From IMG/VR virus record IMGVR_UViG_3300007541_000110, positions 1 through 31,276 of that record: 31,276 nucleotides of DNA; one strand, written 5' to 3'. How positions within the stretch are numbered: position 1 is the first letter of the stretch; each line of letters begins with the position of its first letter. The DNA is from a virus. Positions 1-7,911 of this stretch are shown one piece after another. The translations under genes and the position numbers were made by a program. The notes below the pieces were generated by a model. The model was given only the letters and a program-made list of their open reading frames with translations. It was not told where the DNA came from and searched no databases.

Positions 1-270
1 GTCTCTCCTTGGATACCTTGCGGACCTTGAGGACCAGTAGCACCAGTTAAGCCAGTCTCTCCTTGGATACCCTGTGGTCCTTGAGGACCAGTAGCACCAG
101 TTAAGCCAGTCTCTCCTTGGATACCCTGTGGTCCTTGAGGACCAGTATCGCCAGTTAAGCCCGTCTCTCCTTGGATACCTTGTGGACCCTGAGGACCAGT
201 CTCTCCTTGGATACCTTGCGGACCTTGAGGACCAGTAGCACCAGTTAAGCCAGTCTCTCCTTGGATACCT
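1..270 (-). repeat. 54-bp tandem repeats encoding Gly-X-Y collagen units
   Basis: Units begin at 1, 55, 109, 163, 199 and 253, each opening with gtctctccttggatacc on the plus strand. Units at 1, 55, 109 and 199 are 54 bp; the one at 163 is 36 bp, having lost exactly 18 bp (6 residues); the one at 253 is partial and diverges after about 26 bases. Copies differ at only a few positions. The array probably continues left of the window. Near-identity at DNA level, not just protein level, points to recent expansion by recombination or slippage. Confidence 0.95.
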
Positions 271-443
271 TGCGGACCAATGGGACCAGTTGCATAATCT
301 AAAGTAGACCATTCGCTGGACCCATTTCCAATCTTAAATTTTTCAGTATCAGTTTCAATCCCAAGTTCGCCAACAGCGAGGATTGGATTGGCTGATGTCC
401 ACTGCGCCGCTGTTCCACGGCGAAGTTGAATAACTACTGCCAT
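1..443 (-). CDS. Collagen-repeat tail adhesin, N-terminal part (runs off left edge)
   Basis: Probable receptor-binding or tail-decoration protein. ATG at 443; the reading frame is still open at base 1, so the C-terminus is missing. The first ~50 residues (beginning [15 protein letters not shown], with [12 protein letters not shown] further on) resemble the small beta domain at the N-terminus of Bordetella phage Mtd and many phage fibres (Mtd_N type). A linker containing DYATG leads into Gly-X-Y repeats: an 18-residue unit [18 protein letters not shown] repeated almost exactly, with one 12-residue short unit. Collagen-like Gly-X-Y runs form trimeric stalks in phage fibres, so this is probably a trimer with a distal tip domain outside the window. 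The start overlaps the upstream stop by one base (TAATG), implying translational coupling. The domain match is by eye. Confidence 0.85.
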   Translation of the reverse strand, partial: MAVVIQLRRGTAAQWTSANPILAVGELGIETDTEKFKIGNGSSEWSTLDYATGPIGPQGIQGETGLTGATGPQGPQGIQGETGPQGPQGIQGETGLTGDTGPQGPQGIQGETGLTGATGPQGPQGIQGETGLTGATGPQGPQGIQGE

Positions 444-1429
444 TAAACTCCTCCTGCATCAAATGGGGCAATACCACCATAGTTTGTATCTGGTTCGCCA
501 CCATCAATATTGCCAGCGGCAAGTAACGATCCTCCACTAGGCTGCGCTGCTTCCCACCGTTGATTTGTTGTACTGTAGGTTAATACATCTCCATTTATTG
601 GCTCTGGAATGTAAACGTCTGACAACTCTTCTAGTTCATTATAGTTGTGAATCTTAACAAAGATACTTCCAGCTCCACCACCAGCTGATTTAACAACCCA
701 ACCTACAAATGTACCATGATTAGGGGCAGTTGGTAAAGATGTTTGCCAACCCCCAGCAACCGTACTGCTTAGATAGATTGGTTGACCACTTGAATAGATG
801 TTGGTATTTAATCCTTGTAATAGACCGTAAACTTGAATATAACCATCATCTCCGTGTGCAAGATTTTCACATGCCAAGCCAACAGTTGGAGCTGATGTTG
901 CTTCTGAAGTGGCAATAGCCTTGGTTACTTGTAAGGTATCTGTTCCCTGAGAACCAGATACATATACAATGTCACCCTTATTAATAGTTACGTTAGACGA
1001 ATTGTGAACTCTTTGATAAAGTCCAGTACCTAAGTGAAACTCAACCCCATTGGTCGTTTGTAGAATGGCCGTATGGTAATCTGTATCCCAAGATAACTCA
1101 CCAGGATTTAAAGTTGGGTCTGTTATCGTCGTGTCTAACGTAAGCGAACCAGTGTTTACACCAGTAACGGTAATGTTATCGGTAAGGCCAACAATGTAAG
1201 AAGAACCTGTAGATGTAACTACAATTTCGTTTTCTGTTCCACTAACAGTAACACCGCCAGCACCAGCTGGTGCGGGAACCCACGAAAGATCTGCATCACT
1301 CCAAGTTAATACTTGACCATTTGTTGCCGTTCCCTGTCTTAAAGCCGAAACGGGATGCGTATGCGTCTTTAACGTTAAGGAGATGTCAGAAAACTTTTTA
1401 TTGATCGGGTCGTTTACGTTTGGTCTCAT
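443..1429 (-). CDS. Putative tail-fibre or tail-appendage structural protein
   Basis: A 328-residue protein of virion-fibre character: rich in Gly, Ser, Thr, Asn and Val, no membrane segment, almost no Cys. An N-terminal stretch with [12 protein letters not shown] and a [16 protein letters not shown] segment (a common phage-fibre repeat of the 'NGQVLTW...W.P' type, seen again near residue 280 as [20 protein letters not shown]) flank a central beta-rich domain. The C-terminus has a [14 protein letters not shown] motif often seen in structural proteins of marine phages. It starts 32 bases inside the upstream gene and ends in a TAATG overlap with the collagen-repeat adhesin. It probably forms part of the same adhesion device. 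The exact role is unknown. Confidence 0.75.
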   Translation of the reverse strand: MRPNVNDPINKKFSDISLTLKTHTHPVSALRQGTATNGQVLTWSDADLSWVPAPAGAGGVTVSGTENEIVVTSTGSSYIVGLTDNITVTGVNTGSLTLDTTITDPTLNPGELSWDTDYHTAILQTTNGVEFHLGTGLYQRVHNSSNVTINKGDIVYVSGSQGTDTLQVTKAIATSEATSAPTVGLACENLAHGDDGYIQVYGLLQGLNTNIYSSGQPIYLSSTVAGGWQTSLPTAPNHGTFVGWVVKSAGGGAGSIFVKIHNYNELEELSDVYIPEPINGDVLTYSTTNQRWEAAQPSGGSLLAAGNIDGGEPDTNYGGIAPFDAGGV

Positions 1430-1961
1430 TTTTATTCATAGCCTTATATGCTCTGTTTAGCTCTGGATCCTTTGCCCTAAGATAGGCAACTACCTCCTTA
1501 AGCTCTGTAGAAGATTCATCGTCAAGTGCTTCCCTAAGAAGCTTTGCCTCTTCTTTCTTTGCTTCTGGAATAAAGCCAAACAGTTTTCTAGTTACTGTAC
1601 CAAGGCCAAGATACCAAGCTCCTATCACAACAGCTACAATCAACGCAGTCCACAAACCAAGCTCAATTAGTTCCTGCCACTTTGGAGTAGCATCAACTAC
1701 TTGCGAGGTTTGTAAGATCGTGTCTTTGGCTTTCTCAAGGATCTCGGTCTGTTGCGAAATCCCTTGATGGGATCTTTCGACAATTTCTCTGAGTCTTGGT
1801 GGAGTTTGTTCTGTTGCTTCGATGATTCCTTCATAGTTAGTTATTGCTTCTTGAGCTAGGTCTTGAATATCAAATGAGTTTGTTTGAATTCGTTTTACCT
1901 GACTACAACTGCATAAAACTAGTAGTGTCATCATTATCATCAAGATGCGGTATGTTGTCAC
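1398..1961 (-). CDS. Membrane lipoprotein, candidate spanin (o- or u-spanin type)
   Basis: I choose the GTG at 1961 rather than the upstream TTG at 1985 because GGAGG (1968-1972) lies six bases before it. The 187-residue product then begins MTTYRILMIMMTLLVLCSC: a short positive N-region, a hydrophobic core and a lipobox-like L-C-S-C with Cys19 as the likely lipidated residue. Residues ~30-95 are polar and probably helical (EGIIEATEQ, QQTEILEKAKDT). A second hydrophobic segment at ~102-119 (LWTALIVAVVIGAWYLGLG) is followed by a charged tail. Outer-membrane lipidation plus an internal TM is the layout of unimolecular spanins, although those normally end near the TM. The start is embedded 59 bases inside the preceding TM/coiled-coil gene, as in Rz/Rz1 pairs. 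Function is inferred from architecture only. Confidence 0.6.
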   Translation of the reverse strand: MTTYRILMIMMTLLVLCSCSQVKRIQTNSFDIQDLAQEAITNYEGIIEATEQTPPRLREIVERSHQGISQQTEILEKAKDTILQTSQVVDATPKWQELIELGLWTALIVAVVIGAWYLGLGTVTRKLFGFIPEAKKEEAKLLREALDDESSTELKEVVAYLRAKDPELNRAYKAMNKNETKRKRPDQ

Positions 1962-2205
1962 TACGAACCTCCGATCCTCTAACAAGCGATAACGATAGCG
2001 ATTGCAAATAATTGCGTATGTCGTGAACGTGTCTTTCTAACTTGCTAATTCTGTTATCAAGGCTTTTGTTTTCATATACCTTGAGTTGACTTAATGACTT
2101 GATCTCGCCTTCTAACCTAGCAAGTCTACCAGCTAGCCAAACAGCACAGCCTACAAGCGGAATTACAATGGAACCAATGACGGCTAGAAGTGCTTCAACC
2201 GTCAT
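1903..2205 (-). CDS. Small membrane protein: candidate holin or i-spanin
   Basis: A 100-residue protein with one N-terminal TM segment (~residues 4-27, ALLAVIGSIVIPLVGCAVWLAG), then a charged helix with heptad-like spacing (RLARLEGEIKSLSQLKVYENKSLDNRISKLERHV), then a polar tail. TM plus coiled coil fits an inner-membrane spanin (Rz type) or a small one-TM holin; the sequence does not decide between them. Its ATG overlaps the upstream fibre stop by four bases (ATGA), and its 3' end overlaps the following lipoprotein gene in another frame, as in spanin pairs. In T7 the holin gene (17.5) also follows the tail fibre, and Rz (18.5) is close by. Confidence 0.65.
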   Translation of the reverse strand: MTVEALLAVIGSIVIPLVGCAVWLAGRLARLEGEIKSLSQLKVYENKSLDNRISKLERHVHDIRNYLQSLSLSLVRGSEVRSDNIPHLDDNDDTTSFMQL

Positions 2206-3629
2206 AGTGTCACCACGCCAGCCATTTCTAGTTTAATCGCGATTGCGTGTGTAGACGTAACGCTTGGATCAATTCCTGGGGGTACAGATCTAACAATATC
2301 ATATCGCCAACCAGTTCCAGATCCGCTATATGTGTCGTAGGTTGGTGATGGTCCTGATACAATTGGGGAAGACACACCAAGTGTTAGAGTAACACCAGCA
2401 GCAACCCTAACAAAGAAGGTTCCACAAGTAACTCTATAATCAGCATCATCACGCCTTTGCTCTCTGGTATAGTAGAAACCAACTGTTTGGGTTCCATTGT
2501 TTGTGACCGTAAAGGATTGGCTGGTGCCTGCTCCTGTAATTGCGGTCATCGTGAGCGGACCAAGATTTGGGGGCGTAATCTGCGTTTGGGCAAGTGTTGT
2601 TGTTCCGCTCGTAAGATTGAACTGACCATAGCTTACAGTATTTGATACCGTACTATGGCTATACAAGGTCTTTCCAGAGGTCAGATCGACATCATCGCCA
2701 AAAATTGTCTTGCCTGTTACACTCAACGATCCTTGATTGCTTGCATTTGTAGCCTTAACTATAATTCCACTGGTTGAAGAGTTGGCCTTGACTGTAATTC
2801 CACGACTATTTGCAGTATCATCAGCAAGTACCTTTACATCATAGCCAGTACCAAGCATTGAGTTTGATAGAATACCAGCTGTAAAAGTTTTCTGTCCAGC
2901 GATTGTTTGGTCATCCGCAAGCGTTGCAATTATGTTTTTTGATCCTACACTCAGTGATGATACATCTAGTTCGGGATGGACTGTAACGGCTGTGTTTGTA
3001 ATAGAGATACCGTTTTTCTTGACATTGGATCCATCTCTAGCCTTAAGTCTTAGTGTGCTGGAGGCACCCGTAGATGCTATATCAGCGGAACCGCTAAGTA
3101 AAACATCTGCTTGGAATGTCTGATCTTCCACAAAGGTTTGTTCGTTTCCAGTAGAAACGTTACCAGCCGCCGTGTCCCAAGTTGTACCGTTCCATACACC
3201 AAGCGATGAATTAACGGTATCATACCAAAGAAGACCAGTATCATCCGCATGAGGGGTTGGATCTGATGCGTGATAGAAGATTCTACCAGCCTTATCAAGA
3301 ACACCCCTCTCATTAAACATATTAAGTATGACACCCGTGCTATCCTCGAATGTAAGATAGGTTAACGGAGTTTCATCTTGTCGAATCTTTAGTGTACGAG
3401 TTGTTGCATTCCATCTCAATCCCGTGCCTGAAGGGGTTAAATTGTTTATTGTATTATCGGTATTAACAAGAAAAACAATTTCTTTGTTATGATTCACTGA
3501 GTTGTCTAGACCAGCCTGCGAAAGAGTTTGCACGGTCCATGAATTATCGCTAGTAGTATACTTCCAGGTAAGAGAACCCTCTGTGTAAGGCTCGTTATCG
3601 GCTGGACTTGTTGGAAAGCTAATTGCCAT
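2202..3629 (-). CDS. Putative tail-fibre protein
   Basis: A 475-residue structural protein that I assign to the fibre or adhesion apparatus by composition and position. The N-terminus MAISFPTSPADNEPYTEGSLTWKYT is a common opening of marine podovirus and myovirus fibre proteins. Next comes a segment with HADDTGLLWYDTVNSSLGVWNG, typical of short beta repeats in phage fibres. Residues ~180-330 carry loosely repeated strands of the type SLSVGSKNIIATLADDQTIAGQ and NQGSLSVTGKTIFGDDVDL, as in beta-helical shafts. The C-terminal ~150 residues (SQSFTVTNNGTQTVGFYYTR onward) look like a globular tip. It begins immediately after the T7-type fibre adaptor, so it may attach to that adaptor. Confidence 0.75.
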   Translation of the reverse strand: MAISFPTSPADNEPYTEGSLTWKYTTSDNSWTVQTLSQAGLDNSVNHNKEIVFLVNTDNTINNLTPSGTGLRWNATTRTLKIRQDETPLTYLTFEDSTGVILNMFNERGVLDKAGRIFYHASDPTPHADDTGLLWYDTVNSSLGVWNGTTWDTAAGNVSTGNEQTFVEDQTFQADVLLSGSADIASTGASSTLRLKARDGSNVKKNGISITNTAVTVHPELDVSSLSVGSKNIIATLADDQTIAGQKTFTAGILSNSMLGTGYDVKVLADDTANSRGITVKANSSTSGIIVKATNASNQGSLSVTGKTIFGDDVDLTSGKTLYSHSTVSNTVSYGQFNLTSGTTTLAQTQITPPNLGPLTMTAITGAGTSQSFTVTNNGTQTVGFYYTREQRRDDADYRVTCGTFFVRVAAGVTLTLGVSSPIVSGPSPTYDTYSGSGTGWRYDIVRSVPPGIDPSVTSTHAIAIKLEMAGVVTL

Positions 3630-3630
3630 G

Positions 3631-4446
3631 TTATGATACTCCTAATACTGGTGCTGACATATCTACCCAAAAGCCAACACCATCTACGGGAAAGGCGGGG
3701 GATTTAGGAAGCCAGATATATACGCGACCGTTTGTAAGGCTGTACCAGATAGAACCAAACTCAAACTCTAATGTTGAGGGAATCCACTGTGGACCCACCT
3801 CTTGTGCAAAGAATGTTCCACCAAGTTCTCCAGATCCAATTTGAAGTTGGCTTGGAAGAATCTTTCCATCAAGACCAAGAGTGGCAATTCCAGTAGCAAC
3901 GCCAAGTTGTGTGGTTACGTTTAGGTCAATCTGATCATCGACGTAATCCTTGTCTGCATAATTCGGATCATCAGATCTCGGTACAAGATCAAGGGTGTCG
4001 TGAATTTCCTGAATGGCACCAAGCAGTTGGGCTGTATTGACATTGAACTGCGATGCCGTTAGTCTTGTACCAGTAAGCCACGTAACTAATGGAGAAGAAT
4101 AGACTTGCTTTCTAAACACTCTAATCTTTTCACCAGCAGCTATGGGCGGAAGATATACTGTAGTGCCGTTGTCTAAGGTTACGGCATAATTCTCTGGAAT
4201 AGTAATTTCAGTGATGGTATTAGTCGCCTCATCAATAGTAATCCACGATGATTGAACAAGTCCAAGTGCCCTGTATTCCCTTGTGCTTACATTGGATAGA
4301 CCAAGCAGTGTTGGTACGTCCTTTCTAAATACAGAAATCTGATCCTGTATATCGAAAGTATCCAAGAAGTCAATGGGTGCATAGGATACTGGGACTTCGT
4401 AATTCGTATCGAAATACGTATTTGTTAAGTCTGTATTTGTCGGCAT
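3631..4446 (-). CDS. T7 gp17-like tail-fibre N-terminal (adaptor) protein
   Basis: A 271-residue protein whose first ~150 residues match the N-terminal tail-attachment domain of T7 gp17 (Phage_T7_tail family): a FLDTFDIQDQISVFRKDV strand region, then KIRVFRKQVYSSPLVTW with LTGTRLTASQFNVNTAQLLGA, which corresponds to the T7 'PLVDFTDGSVLTA..LN' region. A short collagen-free linker (YADKDYVDDQI) and a C-terminal region follow. It is much shorter than T7 gp17 (553 residues), so the receptor-binding part has presumably moved to the following genes, as in adaptor-plus-fibre systems. GAGGTAAC lies just before the ATG. It directly follows the nozzle gene, with no internal core genes between. Confidence 0.88.
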   Translation of the reverse strand: MPTNTDLTNTYFDTNYEVPVSYAPIDFLDTFDIQDQISVFRKDVPTLLGLSNVSTREYRALGLVQSSWITIDEATNTITEITIPENYAVTLDNGTTVYLPPIAAGEKIRVFRKQVYSSPLVTWLTGTRLTASQFNVNTAQLLGAIQEIHDTLDLVPRSDDPNYADKDYVDDQIDLNVTTQLGVATGIATLGLDGKILPSQLQIGSGELGGTFFAQEVGPQWIPSTLEFEFGSIWYSLTNGRVYIWLPKSPAFPVDGVGFWVDMSAPVLGVS

Positions 4447-4447
4447 G

Positions 4448-7069
4448 TTACCTCTTTGAGGAATTCTTTCTGTTAAAGATACTTCTAAATTCTATCTGCG
4501 TGATGTTGCACGGAGACGGTGTATCGTTGATGATGTCAATCACGGTATCCTCAGATACCCCAAAGATCTTCGATACGAAGATTCCATCGACATCGATATA
4601 CCCAGAGTCTGTTAAATTCGTTGCCGAAAACTCAGACTCAAGTGGATTAGTTCTATTCAATCTGGTTGCTACAACCTTATAGGAACCAGTATTGTGGTGT
4701 CTTGTTGTCATTGTCTTGAGATTTAAAACGCCTTCAACAACTTGATTATCTGCTCTATATAGAACGGTTGACAATCTAGCAAGCATTCTAAAACCAACAC
4801 CAACATACACGGCTTTTCCATAGTATTGTGTAATGTCGATCCCACCGTAGTAGAAAATTGATTGACCAGCCGAGTTTTCTCTCTCAGTAAGTTCAATCAT
4901 TTCTCCTTCAACCCAAAGATATACATTTCCATCTGGAAGAATATATGGAATCGTGATTTGTTCCGTTTCTTCATTTATACTACCAGCTGATAAAGTAAAG
5001 CAAAGCATTCCGTCAAGTCGAGGTACGTCGACGTCTTCTCGCTCAAGTAGATTCTTATAGATAAACCATCTATCGCCATCAGTACTTGTCTTTACAACAG
5101 CATACAGGTAGTTATCCCATACATTGATTGAGTATGCTTCGACATCCTGTGGAAGTACATATCTCCAGAATGCAGACTGTACAATCTCATTGCTAGAGAA
5201 TCTGTTTCCGTAGATATAAATGTTCTGCTTTGCATCAGCATCTACAGCAATGACATAGTTTTGAGACGTGGCAACACATATAGAACCTATGTTTGTTGGT
5301 AGGTAGTCTGGAATTGTTGATGACAACTCTAGTGCCGTGTTAAATTCTCGACTGTCTGCATTAAAGTAAACATATAGTCTCGATGGTGCATAGAAGTAAA
5401 TCTGCGAACCAAGCGTTACTGGGTCGGTTCCCTCGAGAGTTGTGTAGAATGTTGTGCTTGAAATCTCTGCCGTTAACGGAGAGATGACGTTATCATCTCC
5501 CTTAAGTTCAAACTGAACGCTACCACGGCTGTTGATAAACATATACTTATTGAACGGCAACATTGCCGTGATCTCTGAGTAGGTGTTGCTTGCTGCACGA
5601 ATGTCAATTGGATCTATGTATGTAATGTTTGACGGATCATCAAGCCATAGATTCTCGAGGTCTCCAAGTCTACTGGAGAATACTACATCTCGCGCAGAGA
5701 AGAAGATTCTATCTCTGAAGTTGCATAGTGAGTTGATCTCGACATGCACAGCCTCGTCATTTTCCATGAATGGAGACGGTCCTGGGTTTGAGTCTCTGTC
5801 TCCATTTAGTCTTGGTGTCCAATCAACTGGCTGAAGAGTCCATCCAGTATCCGTATAGGTAAGACGCTGAGGCATTCTGTTCTTGTCAATGACGGAACAG
5901 TAGTCTGGAGTTCTAACACGCTGGGTATAGGGCACACCAGCGCCGTCAACCGCAGGACCACTATGCGCCGTGGACTCTAGACCCTCTGGAAAGGATACAA
6001 TTCTATAGTATCCAGATCGCATTTCAAGATATGGTCCATCGCAGAAATAGATCTTTCCATTTCCATCGATGGTTCCTGCATACTCTGTCTTGCTGTCATA
6101 CAGCAACTTGAGCATGTCTGCTGCACTTGTGTCTGAGGTGTCTGGATTTCCGTTGTTTGCAAACCAGTCATTTAGGTCTGGTGGAAATCTAAGTTCATTG
6201 AAGGCTGCGACTGATTGTCCAAGCCACGGAGATTCAAAGTCTCCATAGATGAAGTCTTCAACTGGAATGAACTTGTTAGTTAGATTTGGATCCTTAGTAA
6301 GAGCAGCTGGAAACGAAGCATCATAGTAAAGACGGCTATCTCCACTTACCTTGCTTACTTTAGCGGAGGTAAAGTATGTAACCTTTGCTCCAATTACATC
6401 ATCAATATCGGTTTCTGCTCCAGTAAAGTCAACTGTCTTTCCAGAAGTTCCAGATGTGAATCCAGCCTTTACTGCTGTGTTTAGAAACAGAAGATTCAAT
6501 CCAGTCTGCAGTGTCTTGAGCGTCTTGTCGCTTGAGTAAACGACATAATCTCTACTTACTCTGGATAGAATGCCGTTTGCTAAAGCCTGATCGTAGACCG
6601 CCTTTGTGTTGTTATCTCCATAGGATGCTGCAGCTACCTTTACTGGATATCTAACATCATCGCTATCGATAGATGCCGTATCGGCATCGTCTACAACGGC
6701 AAGATCAGCATCCGTTGGATCCCACTGGTTGGCGGGAGTTACTGATGTCCACGAATTGTCTGATACCTTCATAATATAGATAAGATTTGCTGCTGGATTT
6801 ACAGCACTTCTATCTACGATAATTAAAAAGCGTCTTTCTCTATCTACTTGAAACCACACAAACTCTGGTTTTGCCGACGATGGCAGAAAGCTTAGGTCAT
6901 ATCCTCCGCTTCCAGACAACACGGTAAAGCCAGGTCTCTTTTCAATTGATCTTTCCAAGGTAACTAGACAGTTGTCCAGCTCCTCGGCTTCAAATGCCGT
7001 TCTTCTGGAAGCTGGCTGTCTGCTCACCCCACCACTTAGTGTTGGAATTGAGATGATAGCTGGTTGCAT
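4448..7069 (-). CDS. Tail tubular protein B (nozzle, T7 gp12-like)
   Basis: An 873-residue protein recognised as the T7 gp12 homologue. The N-terminus (AIISIPTLSGGVSRQPASRR, then DNCLVTLERSIEKRPGFTVL) is the hallmark of this family, comparable to 'NLKGGISQQP...' in T7. It is a little longer than T7 gp12 (794 residues). In T7, gp12 forms the hexameric nozzle below the gp11 ring and is the attachment platform for fibres. The long beta-rich body includes PRLNGDRDSNPGPSPF and the region around FRDRIFFSARDVVFSSRLGD, both typical of nozzle proteins. The start overlaps the gp11-like stop (TAATG), and the T7-type fibre adaptor starts two bases after the stop. Confidence 0.95.
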   Translation of the reverse strand: MQPAIISIPTLSGGVSRQPASRRTAFEAEELDNCLVTLERSIEKRPGFTVLSGSGGYDLSFLPSSAKPEFVWFQVDRERRFLIIVDRSAVNPAANLIYIMKVSDNSWTSVTPANQWDPTDADLAVVDDADTASIDSDDVRYPVKVAAASYGDNNTKAVYDQALANGILSRVSRDYVVYSSDKTLKTLQTGLNLLFLNTAVKAGFTSGTSGKTVDFTGAETDIDDVIGAKVTYFTSAKVSKVSGDSRLYYDASFPAALTKDPNLTNKFIPVEDFIYGDFESPWLGQSVAAFNELRFPPDLNDWFANNGNPDTSDTSAADMLKLLYDSKTEYAGTIDGNGKIYFCDGPYLEMRSGYYRIVSFPEGLESTAHSGPAVDGAGVPYTQRVRTPDYCSVIDKNRMPQRLTYTDTGWTLQPVDWTPRLNGDRDSNPGPSPFMENDEAVHVEINSLCNFRDRIFFSARDVVFSSRLGDLENLWLDDPSNITYIDPIDIRAASNTYSEITAMLPFNKYMFINSRGSVQFELKGDDNVISPLTAEISSTTFYTTLEGTDPVTLGSQIYFYAPSRLYVYFNADSREFNTALELSSTIPDYLPTNIGSICVATSQNYVIAVDADAKQNIYIYGNRFSSNEIVQSAFWRYVLPQDVEAYSINVWDNYLYAVVKTSTDGDRWFIYKNLLEREDVDVPRLDGMLCFTLSAGSINEETEQITIPYILPDGNVYLWVEGEMIELTERENSAGQSIFYYGGIDITQYYGKAVYVGVGFRMLARLSTVLYRADNQVVEGVLNLKTMTTRHHNTGSYKVVATRLNRTNPLESEFSATNLTDSGYIDVDGIFVSKIFGVSEDTVIDIINDTPSPCNITQIEFRSIFNRKNSSKR

Positions 7070-7728
7070 TACAGTCCTCTTCGTCTATAGTTTGTCCAGT
7101 TAGTATAGGGATATCGATATGTCGAGTACCTAGCGTCTGGATTAACTTCAAAAATGTTTCTGTTCTTGTCGGCTGAATCGCTCTGCTTTGCCTTGATTCT
7201 AGACATAAGCTGGAATTCAGCAAGGCTACGATCAGCATCCGAATCACCCTGAACGAGCATCTGATATCGACGCATAGCGTCACCAAGAATAGACCTCTGC
7301 GCTGCGGTGTCAAGTTGTTCCCACTTAAGTAGGAAGATGACATCGACAACATACTCCTCATTGACATTCCATATGTCGGTGGAGTCGGTCATATTGAATA
7401 GCTTTGCTGGAGATGTCTCTGTAAGCCTTGCCTGAATGACGTAGTTGTCTTCATTGATGTGCTTGCTTACGAGAGTTGCGGAAATTACTCCAGCGTAATC
7501 ATCCGTTGGATTTGTGATAAAGATGTAGCCATCATTATCTGGAGTGTATACCTTACGAATCTTATTGTCATTCTGTCCCTTGATCTGATAATCTAGGGAT
7601 AATTGATCCAATAGAAATTCAGAGATACCTGTGTCAATCCCCGATGCTTCTTCGAGATCTGACACTAGGCTTTCTCCAGCTGATAGCAGCATCATATTCA
7701 CTGCGTCTAGTCTAGTTAAATAACCCAT
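7069..7728 (-). CDS. Tail tubular protein A (T7 gp11-like)
   Basis: Head-tail adaptor/tail tube protein, 219 residues from the ATG at 7728, which has AAGGA seven bases upstream; a longer in-frame ORF opening at 7764 would begin inside the terminator region. The N-terminus TRLDAVNMMLLSAGESLVSDL corresponds to T7 gp11 '...[20 protein letters not shown]', and the TAAQRSILGDAMRRYQMLVQGD region is also typical of gp11. In T7, twelve gp11 subunits form the ring between portal and nozzle. The gene is the first after the capsid terminator and is coupled to the nozzle gene by TAATG. Its expression probably needs readthrough of that terminator. Confidence 0.93.
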   Translation of the reverse strand: MGYLTRLDAVNMMLLSAGESLVSDLEEASGIDTGISEFLLDQLSLDYQIKGQNDNKIRKVYTPDNDGYIFITNPTDDYAGVISATLVSKHINEDNYVIQARLTETSPAKLFNMTDSTDIWNVNEEYVVDVIFLLKWEQLDTAAQRSILGDAMRRYQMLVQGDSDADRSLAEFQLMSRIKAKQSDSADKNRNIFEVNPDARYSTYRYPYTNWTNYRRRGL

Positions 7729-7753
7729 AGTGTTTTCCTTATATGTTGGGGAG

Positions 7754-7781
7754 AAAAACCACACTCCCCCTTTCGGGGGAG
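7754..7781 (-). terminator. Rho-independent terminator after the capsid gene
   Basis: Read on the minus strand: perfect 7-bp stem CTCCCCC/GGGGGAG (7781-7775 and 7770-7764) closed by a GAAA tetraloop, followed by TGTGG and a run of five T (7758-7754). It lies between the major capsid and the gp11-like gene, exactly where T7 has its terminator T-phi. It probably lowers tail-gene transcription relative to capsid. Confidence 0.88.
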
Positions 7782-7794
7782 CATGGCTGTACGA

Positions 7795-7811
7795 CGATAC
7801 CGTGGGTATCG
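7795..7811 (-). other. Second hairpin upstream of the capsid terminator
   Basis: A perfect 7-bp inverted repeat, cgatacc (7795-7801) and ggtatcg (7805-7811), with a 3-base loop. There is no T-run directly after it. It precedes the intrinsic terminator by 13 bases in the direction of transcription. It may act as a pause, an RNA-processing site or a stabiliser of the capsid mRNA 3' end. Confidence 0.6.
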
Positions 7812-7821
7812 AAGAGATTTA

Positions 7822-7834
7822 GGATCACCTCCTT
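7822..7834 (-). promoter_or_regulatory. Orphan extended Shine-Dalgarno in the capsid 3' region
   Basis: On the transcribed strand the sequence is AAGGAGGTGATCC, a perfect 13-base complement of the usual bacterial 16S rRNA 3' end. No ATG, GTG or TTG falls at a usable distance downstream (next bases TAAATCTCTTCG), and the nearest annotated start is ~95 bases further, beyond two hairpins. A second purine-rich run, AAAGGAGGG, lies ~45 bases upstream (about 7876-7884). The 7729-7911 interval otherwise holds the two hairpins and no convincing gene. Confidence 0.6.
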
Positions 7835-7911
7835 CAAAAGCGGACAACAAGCTGTGAAACAAACACGTTGTCTTGCCCTCCTTTCCTGTTGAGGTGAAGT
7901 TAGATCTGAAC

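Noticed and set aside
988-1003. Plus-strand TTACGTTAGACGA, similar to the promoter motif
   Set aside because: It lies inside a fibre gene, on the strand opposite to transcription, and lacks the AGTAGAA part.
7822-7834. Plus-strand GGATCACCTCCTT as a fragment of host 16S rRNA or an attachment site
   Set aside because: Only 13 bases match, there is no further rRNA similarity and no integrase gene; the minus-strand reading as an SD-type sequence is simpler.
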